From the NCBI RefSeq assembly GCF_963259705.1, contig NC_081849.1, forward strand, positions 64,002,965 through 64,066,964: 64,000 nt of DNA, written 5' to 3'. The stretch is from Myotis daubentonii (Eukaryota > Chordata > Mammalia > Chiroptera > Vespertilionidae). Shown piece after piece: positions 1-11,030 of the stretch. A program made the position numbers and the translations under genes. The first letter of the stretch is position 1. Each line of letters opens with the position of its first letter. The notes below the pieces were generated by a model. The model searched no databases and was not told the DNA's origin. It worked only from the letters and a program-made list of their open reading frames with translations.

Positions 1-1469
1 TAAATTTGCTCATTTTGAACACCTAATGTGAGAAGTGAGTTTGGGAGATACAGTCAGTCAGCGAGTTTTTGTAGAGTAAAAAGTTATGCTGTGTCCTGGA
101 AGGAAAATGTAAATAAAATTCATTGTCCCACTATGGTAGTATCTTGATAGCTATTATTTGGGTATTATAAACTGTTTTTATCCTCTTTTTAAAAAATTGA
201 ATTGTTTAAATTTTCATTGGTGTTTTTAAATTCTTTTGAGAAGTAGGTGAGTTTTAAATCCTACATAATTCAAAGGCCTTCACATAGATTCTGTCTCAGT
301 GGGTAATCAAGGCAGCCTTCTGTGGTCTCATGGTTTGCTGGTGGAGGGAAGGACTCTTGTTTTTTCATTTGGAAGGAGAAGGGCTTGGACCAAGCTTGTG
401 AGCACATGGCACATAATATTGGGGACTCCAGTCAGCTTCATCTGTTCCCTGATTTCAAAGTATTATTTCTATTGAAATCTGACAATTAATTCCTTTTAGC
501 TAACGCTGACTTCCGTTAAAGGGCAAATGTTCCCTAGGAAATATTAGGTGCTATCAGTCATTTACACCTTAGTGAGAATGAATCTATAGCAGCTTTCTTA
601 AAATAAGTTAAGGAGATGTTAATTAATATGCTAAGGAAAAAATTAATGCTAGCCACTAGGTAAGATGATCTACCAAATTGTGAGTAAAGACAAGGTAGTT
701 ATAAAGTCCTTTCTTGATAAAGTCCTTTTTGATGTGTAAGAAGTGAGATCAGACCATTTGTATAATTTTATGTCAGTCTTGTTTTCTATTTACCACCATG
801 TCTATCTCCAATGGCTGTGCACTATTCCAATGACTGGTTTTACCAGAATTATTTTTCTGTTCTTCTACTATTCTATAATTGCATCTTAGTGGTTTATAAT
901 ATAAAAGATGCTCTTAGGCCTATGAACTACCTTTTTATTAATGTCTTTGCTTCCGTTTTTTTCTTTTTCTTTTTCATTTGGATTTTTAAATGTTGGGCTT
1001 TTCTTCTCTGAGGTGTACCTGTAAGTACAAATACCCGCCATTGTTAAATGCTCTCTTGTCTTTTCGGGATCAGGGGCTGCAGGTTGAGTGTCCTAGATCA
1101 GTGCTGGGCGAAGTGTGCTCTGAGGACAGGTGCCTGTCCGAACTGTTTGCTGAGGCTCTACAGTGAGACACATGTGGAAACTGAGAGAAGTCTTTAGAAC
1201 TCAGACCTCCACAGTGACTTGACATTGCTGCCCCCTCTGAGAAGTGGTCAGATGATGGTCTCAGAGGATACTGAGTGGGTTGGGTGATGAGTCTGTGTGG
1301 TGGCACCCTGCAGGTGGATTGGAACTCTATCACTCCATGGCAGGCTGGACCAAACACACAACAAGCAAACCAGTCCTTCCTCTGGGTTGGCTGAAAAGCA
1401 CTGTCCTGGATCAGAATGGAGGATGCAAGCACGCAGGGTCTTCAAGCTCCATAAACCCTCAGAGAGGGG
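1..1469. other. Unannotated non-coding DNA
   Basis: I see no gene and no repeat that I can name with confidence. The first 800 bases are AT-rich. The short open frames here (for example 811-1011, rich in F and L) have no domain and read like translated T-rich DNA. Confidence 0.6.
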
Positions 1470-1690
1470 AGCATAGAATAGTAATTAAAAGCCAGACTTG
1501 GCTCAAATCTCAGTTCTGCTCCTTATTTGTTCTGAGGCCTTTGGCGAATCACTAAAATGCTCTGTGCTTTCGTTTTCTTATCTGTAAAAACAAGAATACC
1601 AGTAGAATCAGCTTCATAATAAGATCCTACAGAGAAAGGACGTAGCACACTGCCTGGGCATGTACCAAATACTCAATAAATGGAAACCCC
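1470..1690 (+). repeat. MIR SINE
   Basis: The order of blocks matches an old MIR copy in forward orientation: a 'gccagacttggctcaaatc' block, a 'tctcagttctgctcctta' block, a 'tttcttatctgtaaaa' core, then 'actgcctgggcatg' and a 3' end 'ctcaataaatgg'. MIR is a mammal-wide tRNA-derived SINE, long inactive. Confidence 0.85.
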
Positions 1691-2205
1691 CTTCATTATG
1701 TCACTAAGTGGCTCCCAAGTAGAAGTTTCTGGAAGGATTCCTTTATGCACTCTTATTGCAAAGCACACAGCTCTCCTCCCCTCCCTTCCAACATCCATTT
1801 TTGTCAACTTATCTGTGACCCAGGAGCTGCTATTGTTTATGTCCTAGAGAGGGTGGGGGCACATCCCTTGCCGGGCAGCCTGGCTCAGAGCTGATGGGCC
1901 AGGAAATGACAGACCCTTCAGAGCACCCATCTCCGCTCCTTCCTGCGGTGTCACCAACTCATCGAAGGCTCCGAGTTTATCTCACAGGGGCCAGATGTCC
2001 ATCTGGCTGGGATTGTCCTGAATTTTACTGCCCTGTCCTGTTTACGGTCCTCCCAGGGCTCACAATGGCCCTTTGTTGGTGTGAGACCAGGTGGGAGACA
2101 TGTATCCATGACGTGTCCACATGCTGGCATGCCAGGATCCGGTGGGCCTAGCTCTGCTGCTACTGTTGACCCCCTCACTACCCTGCAGACTCGATGTATC
2201 CGGAG
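1691..2205. other. Unannotated non-coding DNA
   Basis: No exon-like reading frame or named repeat is visible. The overlapping short frames on both strands share no recognisable domain. Confidence 0.5.
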
Positions 2206-2375
2206 AGCGGAGAGTGTCAGAATTGGTGCTGAAGGACCGGAATCTTATCCTGGCTCTGCCATTTATGATCTCTGAGCCCCGGTGTCCTTATCTGTAAAAT
2301 GGGGCCATAATACTAACATCGCCATGCAGCTCTGATGGGCTCAGATGCAAATAAAGGCAGCTTTCCCCCGAGCCT
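2206..2375 (+). repeat. MIR SINE
   Basis: Forward MIR remnant. It shows 'cctggctctgccatttat' followed by the core 'ccttatctgtaaaatgggg' and 'ataatactaac', then a degraded 3' part. Confidence 0.8.
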
Positions 2376-2444
2376 TCCAGCTTTGGATGCCTCTCTCTTC
2401 CCATGTTGTGTGTCGCTAAGTGTATAAGGTATTGCACAAAGTGA

Positions 2445-2585
2445 ATTACCTCCTAGAACACATACTCATAAGGAAGGGACTTGTCTATTTTATTTATTGC
2501 TCTGTCCCCAAGTTCTAGAACAATGCCTAGGGATAGGGATGCTCAATTAATACATGCTGAACAAATTAATTAAAGTGAATTGTAC
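2445..2585 (+). repeat. L2 LINE, 3' end
   Basis: The 3' end of an L2 element is recognisable: 'gggacttgtctattttattt', 'tgctctgtccccaagttcta', 'gaacaatgcctaggg', then a 'gctcaattaatacatgctga' block that corresponds to the L2 terminal 'ctcaataaatatttgttga'. Confidence 0.75.
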
Positions 2586-2589
2586 AGTC

Positions 2590-3060
2590 ATTTTTCAGTT
2601 CTGAGCAACAGAAACCCCTGACTCAACTTGCTAAGCCGTGAGGACATCGATTCTTTCCTACCGCTAGAAGTTTGGAAGTAGAGAGGTTCTGGGTTTATTT
2701 GGTGGCTCAAGTGACATCAAGTCGGACCCAGGTGCTTCTCATTCTTCTGCCCTGTCACTTTCAGGCTAGCTGGTCTCATAGCCCTAAGTGGCTGCTGCAG
2801 TTCCAGACATCACATCTCAACATAATGACATCCAACAGAATTGGAAAGAGCTTCTCTCTTCCTTGTATACCGTTCTACACAGAAACCCAGAAACCCTCCA
2901 GTGGACTTTTCTGGAAACCCTTCAGCTGACGTTTGCTCACTTGCACACACCCAAACCAATTACTGGCTTGGCTCAGTTAGGATGGATCCTGAGTTATGTG
3001 TGGGAGGGTAGTTATCTGAACAGATTCTTGCCTTTACCAAAAAGGAAGAACAGAGGGCAG
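2590..3060. repeat. Possible ancient interspersed repeat, family not named
   Basis: Phrases such as 'ggtggctcaagtgacatcaa', 'ggacccaggtgcttctc' and 'caccaa'/'ccaatta' blocks resemble an old mammal-wide repeat, but I cannot assign the family. Two overlapping short frames here have no domain. Confidence 0.3.
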
Positions 3061-3800
3061 TCAGCTCTGTTGGATATACTTACTCTTTGGAGTCTTAGAA
3101 AAAAACACACGAATGATTAAACAAAAATTAATTAAACAAGTGCACGAATAAGTAAGTGTTTATGTCACATGTGAATTTAGGGCTGGGGATAATAAGTGAA
3201 GACAGAATTGCATTTTGACAGTTGGAGGAATGTATCCTACCCACCTGCCTATTCAAATAGTCGAGTATAAATACATTTAGGATTGCCAACTGGCTATGTC
3301 AAAGAGGGTGCTTAAATGCAAGATGAAGTAGGATAAGATGCATTTGCAGTGTTGCCATGTCTCATGGATTAAGTTAGAGATGCAGACCCATCACTATGCA
3401 TATCATCTCAATGCATCCGCTGTTCATACAAAGCATGCCCTACTTCACCTGGCCGGGCTAGTATTTCCCCGTATGTTCAAGGGAGAAATGATTTGCAAAG
3501 GAATGAATAGCCCAAGTAGGAGTATAAAGAATGTGTTAAAAATTATTTTTTAATATTCTGTCATATTAAGTAGTAATAGTTTATTTAAGCAGTCCTCTGG
3601 AACATATACTTGACACACTTAATAGCTTGTGGTTGAAGGCACTCTATGCATTTGGATTTAACCAAACCAGTACATTCTAAAGTACTTTGTAATGCAAATT
3701 CCCTTAATTCAGCCCTTGCCCTCCCTGCAGTTAGGTTGGATTTGTGAGGTGTTCTTGTGTCCTCAAATCTCAAGTACTTAGTGGTAATCAGACCACAGGA
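3061..3800. other. Unannotated non-coding DNA
   Basis: AT-rich DNA up to the assembly gap. I see no gene or named repeat. Confidence 0.5.
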
Positions 3801-4000
3801 NNNNNNNNNNNNNNNNNNNNNNNNNNNNNNNNNNNNNNNNNNNNNNNNNNNNNNNNNNNNNNNNNNNNNNNNNNNNNNNNNNNNNNNNNNNNNNNNNNNN
3901 NNNNNNNNNNNNNNNNNNNNNNNNNNNNNNNNNNNNNNNNNNNNNNNNNNNNNNNNNNNNNNNNNNNNNNNNNNNNNNNNNNNNNNNNNNNNNNNNNNNN
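3801..4000. other. Assembly gap (200 N)
   Basis: Exactly 200 undetermined bases. The round length suggests a placeholder or rounded estimate rather than a measured size. Open frames that run through it are artefacts. Confidence 0.99.
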
Positions 4001-4073
4001 AATTTTTATCCAGCATGTCTCTGATAGATATTATAGCTGGATAATGCTTCTAGGGGTTGCAATTGATTTTAAA

Positions 4074-4291
4074 AAAATCCTTACCCAAGGATATGTTTTC
4101 ATTGATTTTTTTTAGAGAGAGTGGAAAGGAGAGAGAGGGAAACATTATGCGAGAAACATCAATTGATTGCCTCTGGTGCCCTGACTGGGGATGGAACCTG
4201 CAACCTAGGTATGTGTCCTGACTGAGAATCAAACCCCAAACCTCTTGGTGAATGGGATGATGCTCCAACCAACTGAGCCACCTGGCGAGGG
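4074..4291 (-). mobile_element. Ves SINE (older copy)
   Basis: Reverse-oriented bat tRNA-derived SINE. The tail side is at low coordinates ('ccttacccaaggatatgttt', 'ttgattttttttagagagag'). The middle has 'aaacatcaattgattgcctc' and 'ctgactggggatggaacctg'. The head ends 'caactgagccacctggcgag'. It is more diverged than most Ves copies here. Confidence 0.88.
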
Positions 4292-5640
4292 AGCAATGGA
4301 TTTTAATAAAGTTAACTACTTGATCCCTCTCAAGAAGTTTGCGATGATTTTATTTCATTGCAAACTGATAAATATTCTCACTGTGGCCTCCCACTGAGTT
4401 AAACGTAGCAGACATGGCATATACATTACCAGCAGTGAACTAAGTTGAAAATTCTTGTTTAGGCTCGAACCTACTTGGCTTACTTGTGTTATCTGTTTAG
4501 AAATCCTCATTACTTTGCCACGAGAGCCAGAAAAAAAAATTCACTGAAGAGCAACCCATTTAAGCATGTTTAAGGTTAAACTCCTCTGCATGAATTATCC
4601 CAATAGAGGGGTTAGGTTGTGTCTGGATTTTCCAGTGGATCGAGTCATCTTCTGTTTGTGTTCATGGATCTGGGACTTCAACACTCTGCTAAGGGTGTTG
4701 AGCTAACGTGGGCATGTGAGTTAGACGCTAAGTTATTGTGTATATAGTTCTGACCGGCCTGAGGCCTGTGGGTGTTAGAGAGATGCCTTATCTCCTACAT
4801 TCAAGCTGGGAGTGAAGGGAAAGCAATTGACTTCTTGTCAGTTCCTGGAATTCTTTGTACCCATCCAAGCAGCAGAGCATTGTCTCACTTAGGTGCGGTT
4901 AGTCTGTGAGAGGAAACCAGTCACACACACAGCACCATTTATGATGCTCCCACGCTGAACTTCCTGGGAAAAGCTAGGGTCTTAAAGTCTTTTGAAGATA
5001 TTGGGATGAAGGCTTATTTAAAGCTCAACATGGCTCTCTCGGACTCAACCCTTAACGTGACCATTTTCAGGGTGAATTTGAAAGCACCGTCCCCTCAAAC
5101 CCTGCCCTCAAGCTCATTCCCCCAGATTCGGAGTCTGTATTCCTATCTGCTGTAGACCTTCCATGTTTTCCTAGGGTGCTTATCACAACTGAGCTGTCCT
5201 TTGTGTTTCTTTTCCTGAACGTTTGCAGGAAGGTCAGATCCCTCTTGTAATATATGAGCAGCCCGGAGGAAAAATCTGTTATTTTAAGGGCTACCCAGGA
5301 ATTCCTTTCAGGGAGGAGACTGTCTACCACTGTAATGGAAGCATTTGGCTGTGAAGATAAGGCCCTCGGTCTGAAGCTAGACTAGGAGACGGAAAATTGC
5401 TCTGTGGAAGACGTTTACAGGAATCTGGGAATGGGGAGGGCAGAGGAGAGAGAAGGAAAGAGAGGGATGACATGACGTAAGGGAGAAGCAAGATGGACTT
5501 GACGAGAGACTTTTAAGGAAATAGAGTCTGCTCAACATGAATACTTGTTTTTGAGTCATTTTAAATCAAATAGAAGTACTTAGCTTCAGAATCTAGGTTG
5601 GCATGAGACAGCTATAGGAGATAAGAGACAGTGAGATCAA
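4292..5640. other. Unannotated non-coding DNA
   Basis: No named repeat or exon-like frame was seen. The frames at 5067-5330 and 5377-5559 on the minus strand have no domain and lie in ordinary non-coding composition. Confidence 0.5.
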
Positions 5641-5661
5641 GAATGTAGCCCAAAGAAGCCA

Positions 5662-5708
5662 AGGGGGGGGGGGTGGGGAGAGAAGAGAGAAGAGAGAGAG
5701 CGCTATGA

Positions 5709-5772
<64 letters not shown>
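5662..5772. repeat. Compound low-complexity tract: poly-G, GA, then (TA)n
   Basis: A run of about ten G is followed by a GA-rich stretch (about 5677-5700) and then an uninterrupted TA dinucleotide run at 5712-5772, about 30 units. Long pure TA runs tend to be length-variable and hard to assemble. Confidence 0.97.
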
Positions 5773-5776
<4 letters not shown>

Positions 5777-6985
5777 CTAAGAAATTCTCAGATCTAGAGG
5801 AGAACACTGGAGTTCCCACAAAATGTGGGATAGACACCTGAGCCAGTTTTTATTTAAATTCAAAAGAGGGAGAGGCCTTAGTTGACAGACTGTTCCAGCT
5901 GTAGCAGGGACAAAAAGTATTTCTGAATTAAAGAATTTTTGGAATCCTTCTATAAAGATGAATGAGACCTTAAAGTGAATTGTATGACTTATGCATTTCA
6001 TAAAAAGAAAAGCATATCAGTAGCATTTTAAAAAATTATTTTAAAGGATTTCTTTATTCTAATGGATAGAGATTGTCTTTGGATAATGGAAGTATTCCAA
6101 AGATTTAATGAAGTAATCTGAAGCCTCGTAGACATTAATTAGAGTTCTATAATTAGAATTATAGTTATAGAAGTTTCCTACTGCAAAATAGAGGGCAATA
6201 TTTCAACATTTCAGGTTTACTGTGCTGTTAGAACACAGTACCTGATGCATTTTCATATACCATGGCTGTCATAATTCTTTCTAAATAACCATTTTGATAG
6301 ATATTTAATAGTTTTTAAATGAATGTGGGAGTAAAGCCATTTATATCTGTGCTCATCCCGGCCCTTCCTTTCTCACAAGTGAACAGTCTGTCTGCTTCCC
6401 ATGCAAGAGCCACCCAAACCAACGATGACACAGAATCCAATCAGAAAAGCAGCATAAAGATGAAAGGTCTTGCCAATGAGAAGTGAACTTGCTAAAGTAC
6501 ACCTTTCAATGAATTTGGACAAAACTGAAAAATGTTGTTGATATCAGATCCTTAGGCTGATTACTGAAGCGTTCGATTGTTCAGTATGTCAATTCATCAC
6601 TGTCTACCTGGTGATATTTAACACTTTCTCCCGTTTCCAGCAGGTCTGCTGAGATAGGCAATTGTTGTCACATGATATCTGCCTCTCAGGAAGGTCAGTA
6701 GACCATTTGAGAGGCCGTGGTTTCTGTCCCCCGCTGCCTCGAGTCTTTCTCAGGCATTACTGACAGCAGATGGAGCCTCCATGTCTTGCAGGATCTAAAA
6801 TATTAATAAGATTAGGGCTTTTATCCTTCAAACAGTTTAGCCTTTCCTTTCAGAGGCTCTGCAAAATGTCGAATCTGTTAATTTATGCCACTGGCCCTCC
6901 AGGAAGACCTGCCTCTGCTCACAGCCACCGAAACACCACTCTGGACTGGGTGCTTCCTTTTCACTCTGGAAGTGCTGGTTCATGC
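5773..6985. other. Unannotated non-coding DNA
   Basis: AT-rich with no named repeat that I can support and no credible coding frame. Confidence 0.5.
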
Positions 6986-9540
6986 TTTTTGTCTTTTAAT
7001 TCTTTATTGTTGAGATGATGACAGATGTCCCTCTTTTTCCCCCTCCATTGTTCCCTCCACCTGGTTCCTGCCCTGTCCCAGGCCTTCGCTACCCTATTGT
7101 CTGTGTCCATAGGTAATGCATATATGCATATAAGATCTTTGTTTAATATCTTCCTGCGTCCCCACCCCCTTCCCTCTGAGAATCATCAGTCTGTCCCATT
7201 TCCATGCCTCTGATTCTATTTTATTCACAAGTTGATTTTGTTCATTAGATTTCTTATTTGTTTATTTTGATTTTTAGATCCGGTTATTGATAGGTATGTA
7301 TTTGTTGCCATTTTGTTGTTCATAGTTTTGATCTTTTTTTTCCTCTTCTTCCTCTTCTTAAAGAATATCCTTCAACATTTCATATAATACTGGTTTGGTG
7401 GTGATGATCTCCTTTTGCTTTTTCTTGTCTGTGAAGCTCTTTATCTGACCTTCAATTCTAAACGATAGCTTTGCTGAGGAGAGTAATCTTGTTTGTAGGT
7501 CCTTGCTATTCATCACTTTGAATATTTCTTGCCACTCCCTTCTGGCCTGCATAATTTCTATTGAGAAATCAGCTAATAGTCGTATGGATATTCCCTTGTA
7601 GGTAACTGCTTTCTTTTCTCTTGCTTTAGCCGTTGGCATTTAAATTATGATGTGTCTTGGTGTAGTCCTCTTTGGGTTCCTTTTGTTTGAGACTCTCTGT
7701 GCTTCCTGGACTTGTAAGTCTATTTCTTTTACCAGGTAGGGGAAGCTTTCTGGCATTATTTCTTCAAATAGGTTTTCAATATCTTGCTCTCTCTCTTCTT
7801 CTGACACCCACATAAGGCAAATATTGGTACACTTGAAGTTGTCGCAGAGGTTTCTTATATTATCTTTATATTTTTTGGATTCTTTTTTCTTTTTGCTCTT
7901 CTGGTTGGGTGTTTTTGCTTCCTCATATTTCAAATTGTTGATTTGATTCTCAGAATCTTCTACTCTACTGTAGAATCCCTGCATGTTATTCTTTATTTCA
8001 GTCAGTGTATGCTTAATTTCTGACTGGTCCTTTTCCATTTTTTTTGGAGGTTTCTAGAAGATTCTTGAGTAACCTTATAACCGTGGTTTTGAACTCTATA
8101 TCCAGTAGTTTGCTTTCTTCCATTTCTTTCATTTGTTCCATGTTTCTTTGCCTCCACATTTTGGCTGCTTCCCTGTTTGTTCCTATGTATTGGGTAAAGT
8201 TGCTATGTCTCCTTGAGTTGGTAGAGTGGCCGTGTGTAGTAAGTATTCTATAGGGCCCAGTGGCTCAGCCTACCCAGTTGCCTGAGTTGAGAGTCTAGGT
8301 GCCCCTCTTTGTGGGCTGTGAGCACAGTCTTGTTGTAATTGAGATTTGATTGCTGTTGGTGTCACTGGGAGGAATTGACCTCCAGACCATTTGGCTGTGA
8401 GGACCAGCTGTGTCTGCAATGGAAGAGCTGCTGTGCAGGAGACACCCCTATGGATTTGCTTCAGTGGGCTTTGGTGCTCACTGAGTCTGCCCCTTGAGTG
8501 TGTCACTTATGTATGTATAGAGTTGTAATCAGAGATGGTCTGACACTGACCACTGGGTACACTGGCTCTTTGTCTCCAGGGAGGTGCAAAGTCAGCCACT
8601 GCCTAAGGCTACCCAGCAGGAACTACAGCGAAATCCAAAGATTTCTCCTCTTTGTATTGGGTTTGGAGGTGCCCAGATGAGGCCCAGCTATGAAGCAAGG
8701 CAGGTTGGTGCTGGTGCTGGGACTTGGGCCTTTTACTGATAGGTTTGGGGCTCCCTGACCCAGCTGAAGCTTGTTTGAGAGATTTTAGCCTGAGCAAGGA
8801 CAGACCATTCATATGCAAAAGCCACTGCACACAGCATGGGTTGGGTTATAAACTGGATGAGGTGGGGTCTTAAGGAATCACCAGGGTGGAGCAAACAGAA
8901 ATGGCTGCCAGTCATTTGTGCAACTGGGGAGGTCCCAGCATTAGGAACAATGATCCCTGTGAGCACCTCCATCTGGGAGAAAGCCACCCCGAGTTCTTGC
9001 CCCGATGCCAGACAATCCAGTTCCTCCTCGTATGTGTCTGTGTTACCTAAAGCCTCGCCTTGGTGCTGGAGCTCAGCGGAAGGAGGACCTTGTAAGTTCA
9101 GTTAGTGGTGCCGGCCTTTTAAGAGGAGCAGCTGGGTCTCCAGCAGCCTCTGTGTCACTGAACCCCAATCCGCACTGGTTTTTTTAGTAGCCCATAGTTC
9201 TTACTGCCTGTAGGGACTTCTTTTCCCAACTCTGGGATCCTGGGCTGAGGGGCTAGTATGGGGCTGGGATCCCTTGCTCCTCTGGGTGGCCTCCGCAGAG
9301 ACAGTCTCCCTCCTGATTAAAAAAATAGCACACATGGGTGCTGGATCAGCCCGTTCTGCACCTCCTAAGAATCTCAGTGTGCTTTATTCTTTATTTCTCT
9401 AGTTGTAGGACTTCCATTCAGCCAGTTTTCCAGTGGATCTAGATGATGGTGATTCTGTATTTTAGTTGTAATTTTGATGTGGCTGTGGGAGGTGGTGAGT
9501 ACAGGTGTTTACCTACACCACTGCCATCTTCTGGATGTCC
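6986..9540 (-). mobile_element. HAL1 (half-L1) retrotransposon, near full length
   Basis: Reverse-oriented, ORF1-only relative of LINE-1. Read on the minus strand it has a long 5' region (about 9540-8040), then an ORF1 of L1 type (8038-7358), then only about 370 bases of 3' region ending in a purine/G-rich stretch and 'caacaataaagaattaaaa' at about 7008-6988. There is no ORF2 (endonuclease or reverse transcriptase) between ORF1 and the tail, which is what defines HAL1 against L1. HAL1 is thought to move using L1 machinery. The 5' end ('ggacatccagaagatggcag' on the minus strand) abuts an older L1 3' UTR fragment. I could not define a clean target duplication, so the ends are approximate. Confidence 0.82.
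7358..8038 (-). pseudogene. L1-type ORF1 protein of HAL1, one in-frame stop
   Basis: The product is an RNA-binding nucleic-acid chaperone of L1 ORF1p type. The N-terminal third (from about 8038) is charged and heptad-like, fitting the ORF1p coiled coil. A lysine-rich linker follows. Next is the RRM-like segment with 'NICLMWVSEEEREQDIENLF' and a 'VQEAQRVSNKRNPKRTTPRH' block, both diagnostic of ORF1p. The C-terminal domain holds 'VTYKGISIRLLADFS' and 'QARREWQEIFKVMNSKDLQ' and ends just before 7358. An in-frame TAA at 7640-7642 splits the frame in two; both halves are in the same frame. A few residues also seem missing right after the stop relative to typical ORF1p. The upstream coiled coil looks short. 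The copy is therefore probably dead but only lightly damaged. Confidence 0.85.
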
Positions 9541-9546
9541 TTGTTT

Positions 9547-9673
9547 GTTTTGTTTTTTAATTTAAATGTACATTTTTTCCAGTGACAGTTGACATTCAAT
9601 ATCATAGTTTCAGGTGCACAGCATAGTGGTTAGACATTTATATAACTTCTGAAGTGGTCCCCCTGATAAGTCC
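9547..9673. repeat. Old L1 3' UTR fragment
   Basis: The block 'cagtgacagttgacattcaa', 'tagtttcaggtgcacagcat' and 'gtggttagacatttatataa' is typical of old L1 3' UTRs. It is the target into which two Ves SINEs later inserted; a related fragment recurs at 24605-25165. A short continuation follows at 10180. Confidence 0.7.
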
Positions 9674-9688
9674 AGTAGTGCACATTTT

Positions 9689-9928
9689 ATTTTTATTTAT
9701 TTATTTATTTAAAAAATATATATTTTATTGATTTTTTACAGAGAGAAAGGGAGAGGGATAGAGAGTTAGAAACATCGATGAGAGAGACACATCGATCAGC
9801 TGCCTCCTGCTAACCCCCTACTGGGGATGTGCCTGCAACCAAGGTACATGCCCTTGACTGGAATCGAACCTGGGACCCTTCAGTCCACAGGCCGACGCTC
9901 TATCCACTGAGCCAAACTGGTTAGGGCT
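9689..9928 (-). mobile_element. Ves SINE (first of a stacked pair)
   Basis: Reverse Ves copy with TTTA/A-rich tail at its low end, 'attgattttttacagagag', 'aacatcgatgagagagaca' and head 'gagccaaactggttagggc'. It is flanked by the 15-bp target duplication 'agtagtgcacatttt' at 9674-9688 and 9929-9943. Confidence 0.95.
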
Positions 9929-9943
9929 AGTAGTGCACATTTT

Positions 9944-10164
9944 ATTTTTATTTTTATTTTATTTTTTTAAAATATATTTTATTAATTTTCCACAGAGAGG
10001 CAGGGAGAGGGATAGAGAGTTAGAAACATCGGTCAGCTGCCCCCTGCACACTCCCCATTGGGGATGTGCCCGCAACCAAGGTACATGCTCCTGACCGGAA
10101 TCGAACCTGGGACCCTTGAGTCCGCAGGCTGATGCTCTATCCGCTGAGCCAAATCAGTCAGGGC
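9944..10164 (-). mobile_element. Ves SINE (second of a stacked pair)
   Basis: Reverse Ves copy in the same orientation as its neighbour, separated from it only by one copy of the duplicated target. The far flank at 10165-10179 carries a third copy of that target ('ggtagtgcacatttt'). The head reads 'gagccaaatcagtcagggc'. Confidence 0.95.
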
Positions 10165-10415
10165 GGTAGTGCACATTTTAAATCATTCTCATCTTCCGGA
10201 GACACTTGGATGAGTCTAATTCCATTTTGAGATGGGAGGTCTTGGGGTGTGTTTTAATAAATATTTGATGGGAATGCTAGCCATGGGAGTCATTCTTATT
10301 TACAGAATTAGAGATGGTTCCTCTGAGGCAAGCTTAACTTTGTGGAGGAAGCAGTGTTTATAAATGTGCACAGTGCTCTCACGCATGGCGTTTGTCTACT
10401 CTTCAAAACACAGTA

Positions 10416-10673
10416 CAGGGGCGCCTTGACTTATGAGTGTAATTCGTTCCGTGACGGAGCTCATAACTCAAATTACTCGTATGTCAAATCAATTGTGAAC
10501 GAGTGAGACACGTGATGCTGGGCTGATGTTGTGGCGTCCACTGTGACGTTCGCTGCGCCAACTAGTGGTGGGGTACCTGAAGCTGGCTCGTAACCCGAAT
10601 TTTAGCTCGCAACTCAAAGCAAAAAATCGGCCGAGAGATGCTCGTATCTTGAAAAACTCGTTAGGCCCCACTG
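10416..10673. mobile_element. Tc1/mariner-like non-autonomous DNA transposon (TA target)
   Basis: A 258-bp element flanked on both sides by TA (10414-10415, 10674-10675). The ends are imperfect inverted repeats: 'CAGGGGCGCCTTGACTTATG' on the left and, read on the other strand from the right, 'CAGTGGGGCCTAACGAG'. Inside there are repeated 'ctcgta', 'gctcgtaac', 'gctcgcaac' and 'gctcataac' motifs on both halves, typical of a MITE with long degenerate subterminal repeats. No transposase fragment is present. The TA target suggests the Tc1/mariner superfamily; a Tigger/pogo-like group is possible. Confidence 0.75.
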
Positions 10674-10776
10674 TACTTGTCCATGGCTGGTTCCATTTTT
10701 AGAAGCGGTAATTACATTGCACAGCACTTCTGTGTGATACCAATTAAAATAACCATTGTCAATTCAGGAGTCTTTT

Positions 10777-11030
10777 TTTTGTTGTTAATCCTCACCTGAT
10801 GATATTTTTCCATTGATCTCTTTAGACAGAGTGGAAGAGAGAGGGAAAGACTGAGAGAAACATCGATGTGAGAGAATCACATTGATTGGTTGCCTCCTGC
10901 ATGTGCCCTGACCAGGGCCCGGGCTGGGGAGGAGCCTGCTATCGAGGTACATGCTCTTAATCAGAATTGAACCTGGGACCCTTTGGTCAACAGGCCGATG
11001 CTCTATGCACTGAGCCAAACCGGCTAGGGC
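10777..11030 (-). mobile_element. Ves SINE
   Basis: Reverse Ves copy: tail side 'taatcctcacctgatgatat', middle 'gattggttgcctcctgcatg', head 'gagccaaaccggctagggc'. Flanks 'ggagtctttt' (left) and 'agagtctttt' (right) look like a target duplication. Confidence 0.92.

Noticed and set aside
811..1011. 66-codon frame rich in F, L and Y
   Set aside because: AT-rich translated DNA; no signal peptide logic, domain or promoter context.
1085..1150. Possible old hAT fragment ('cagtgctgggcgaagtgtgc')
   Set aside because: Too short and diverged to assign, and only one end is suggestive.
3585..4115. Open frames across the N run
   Set aside because: They are open only because undetermined bases hide stops.
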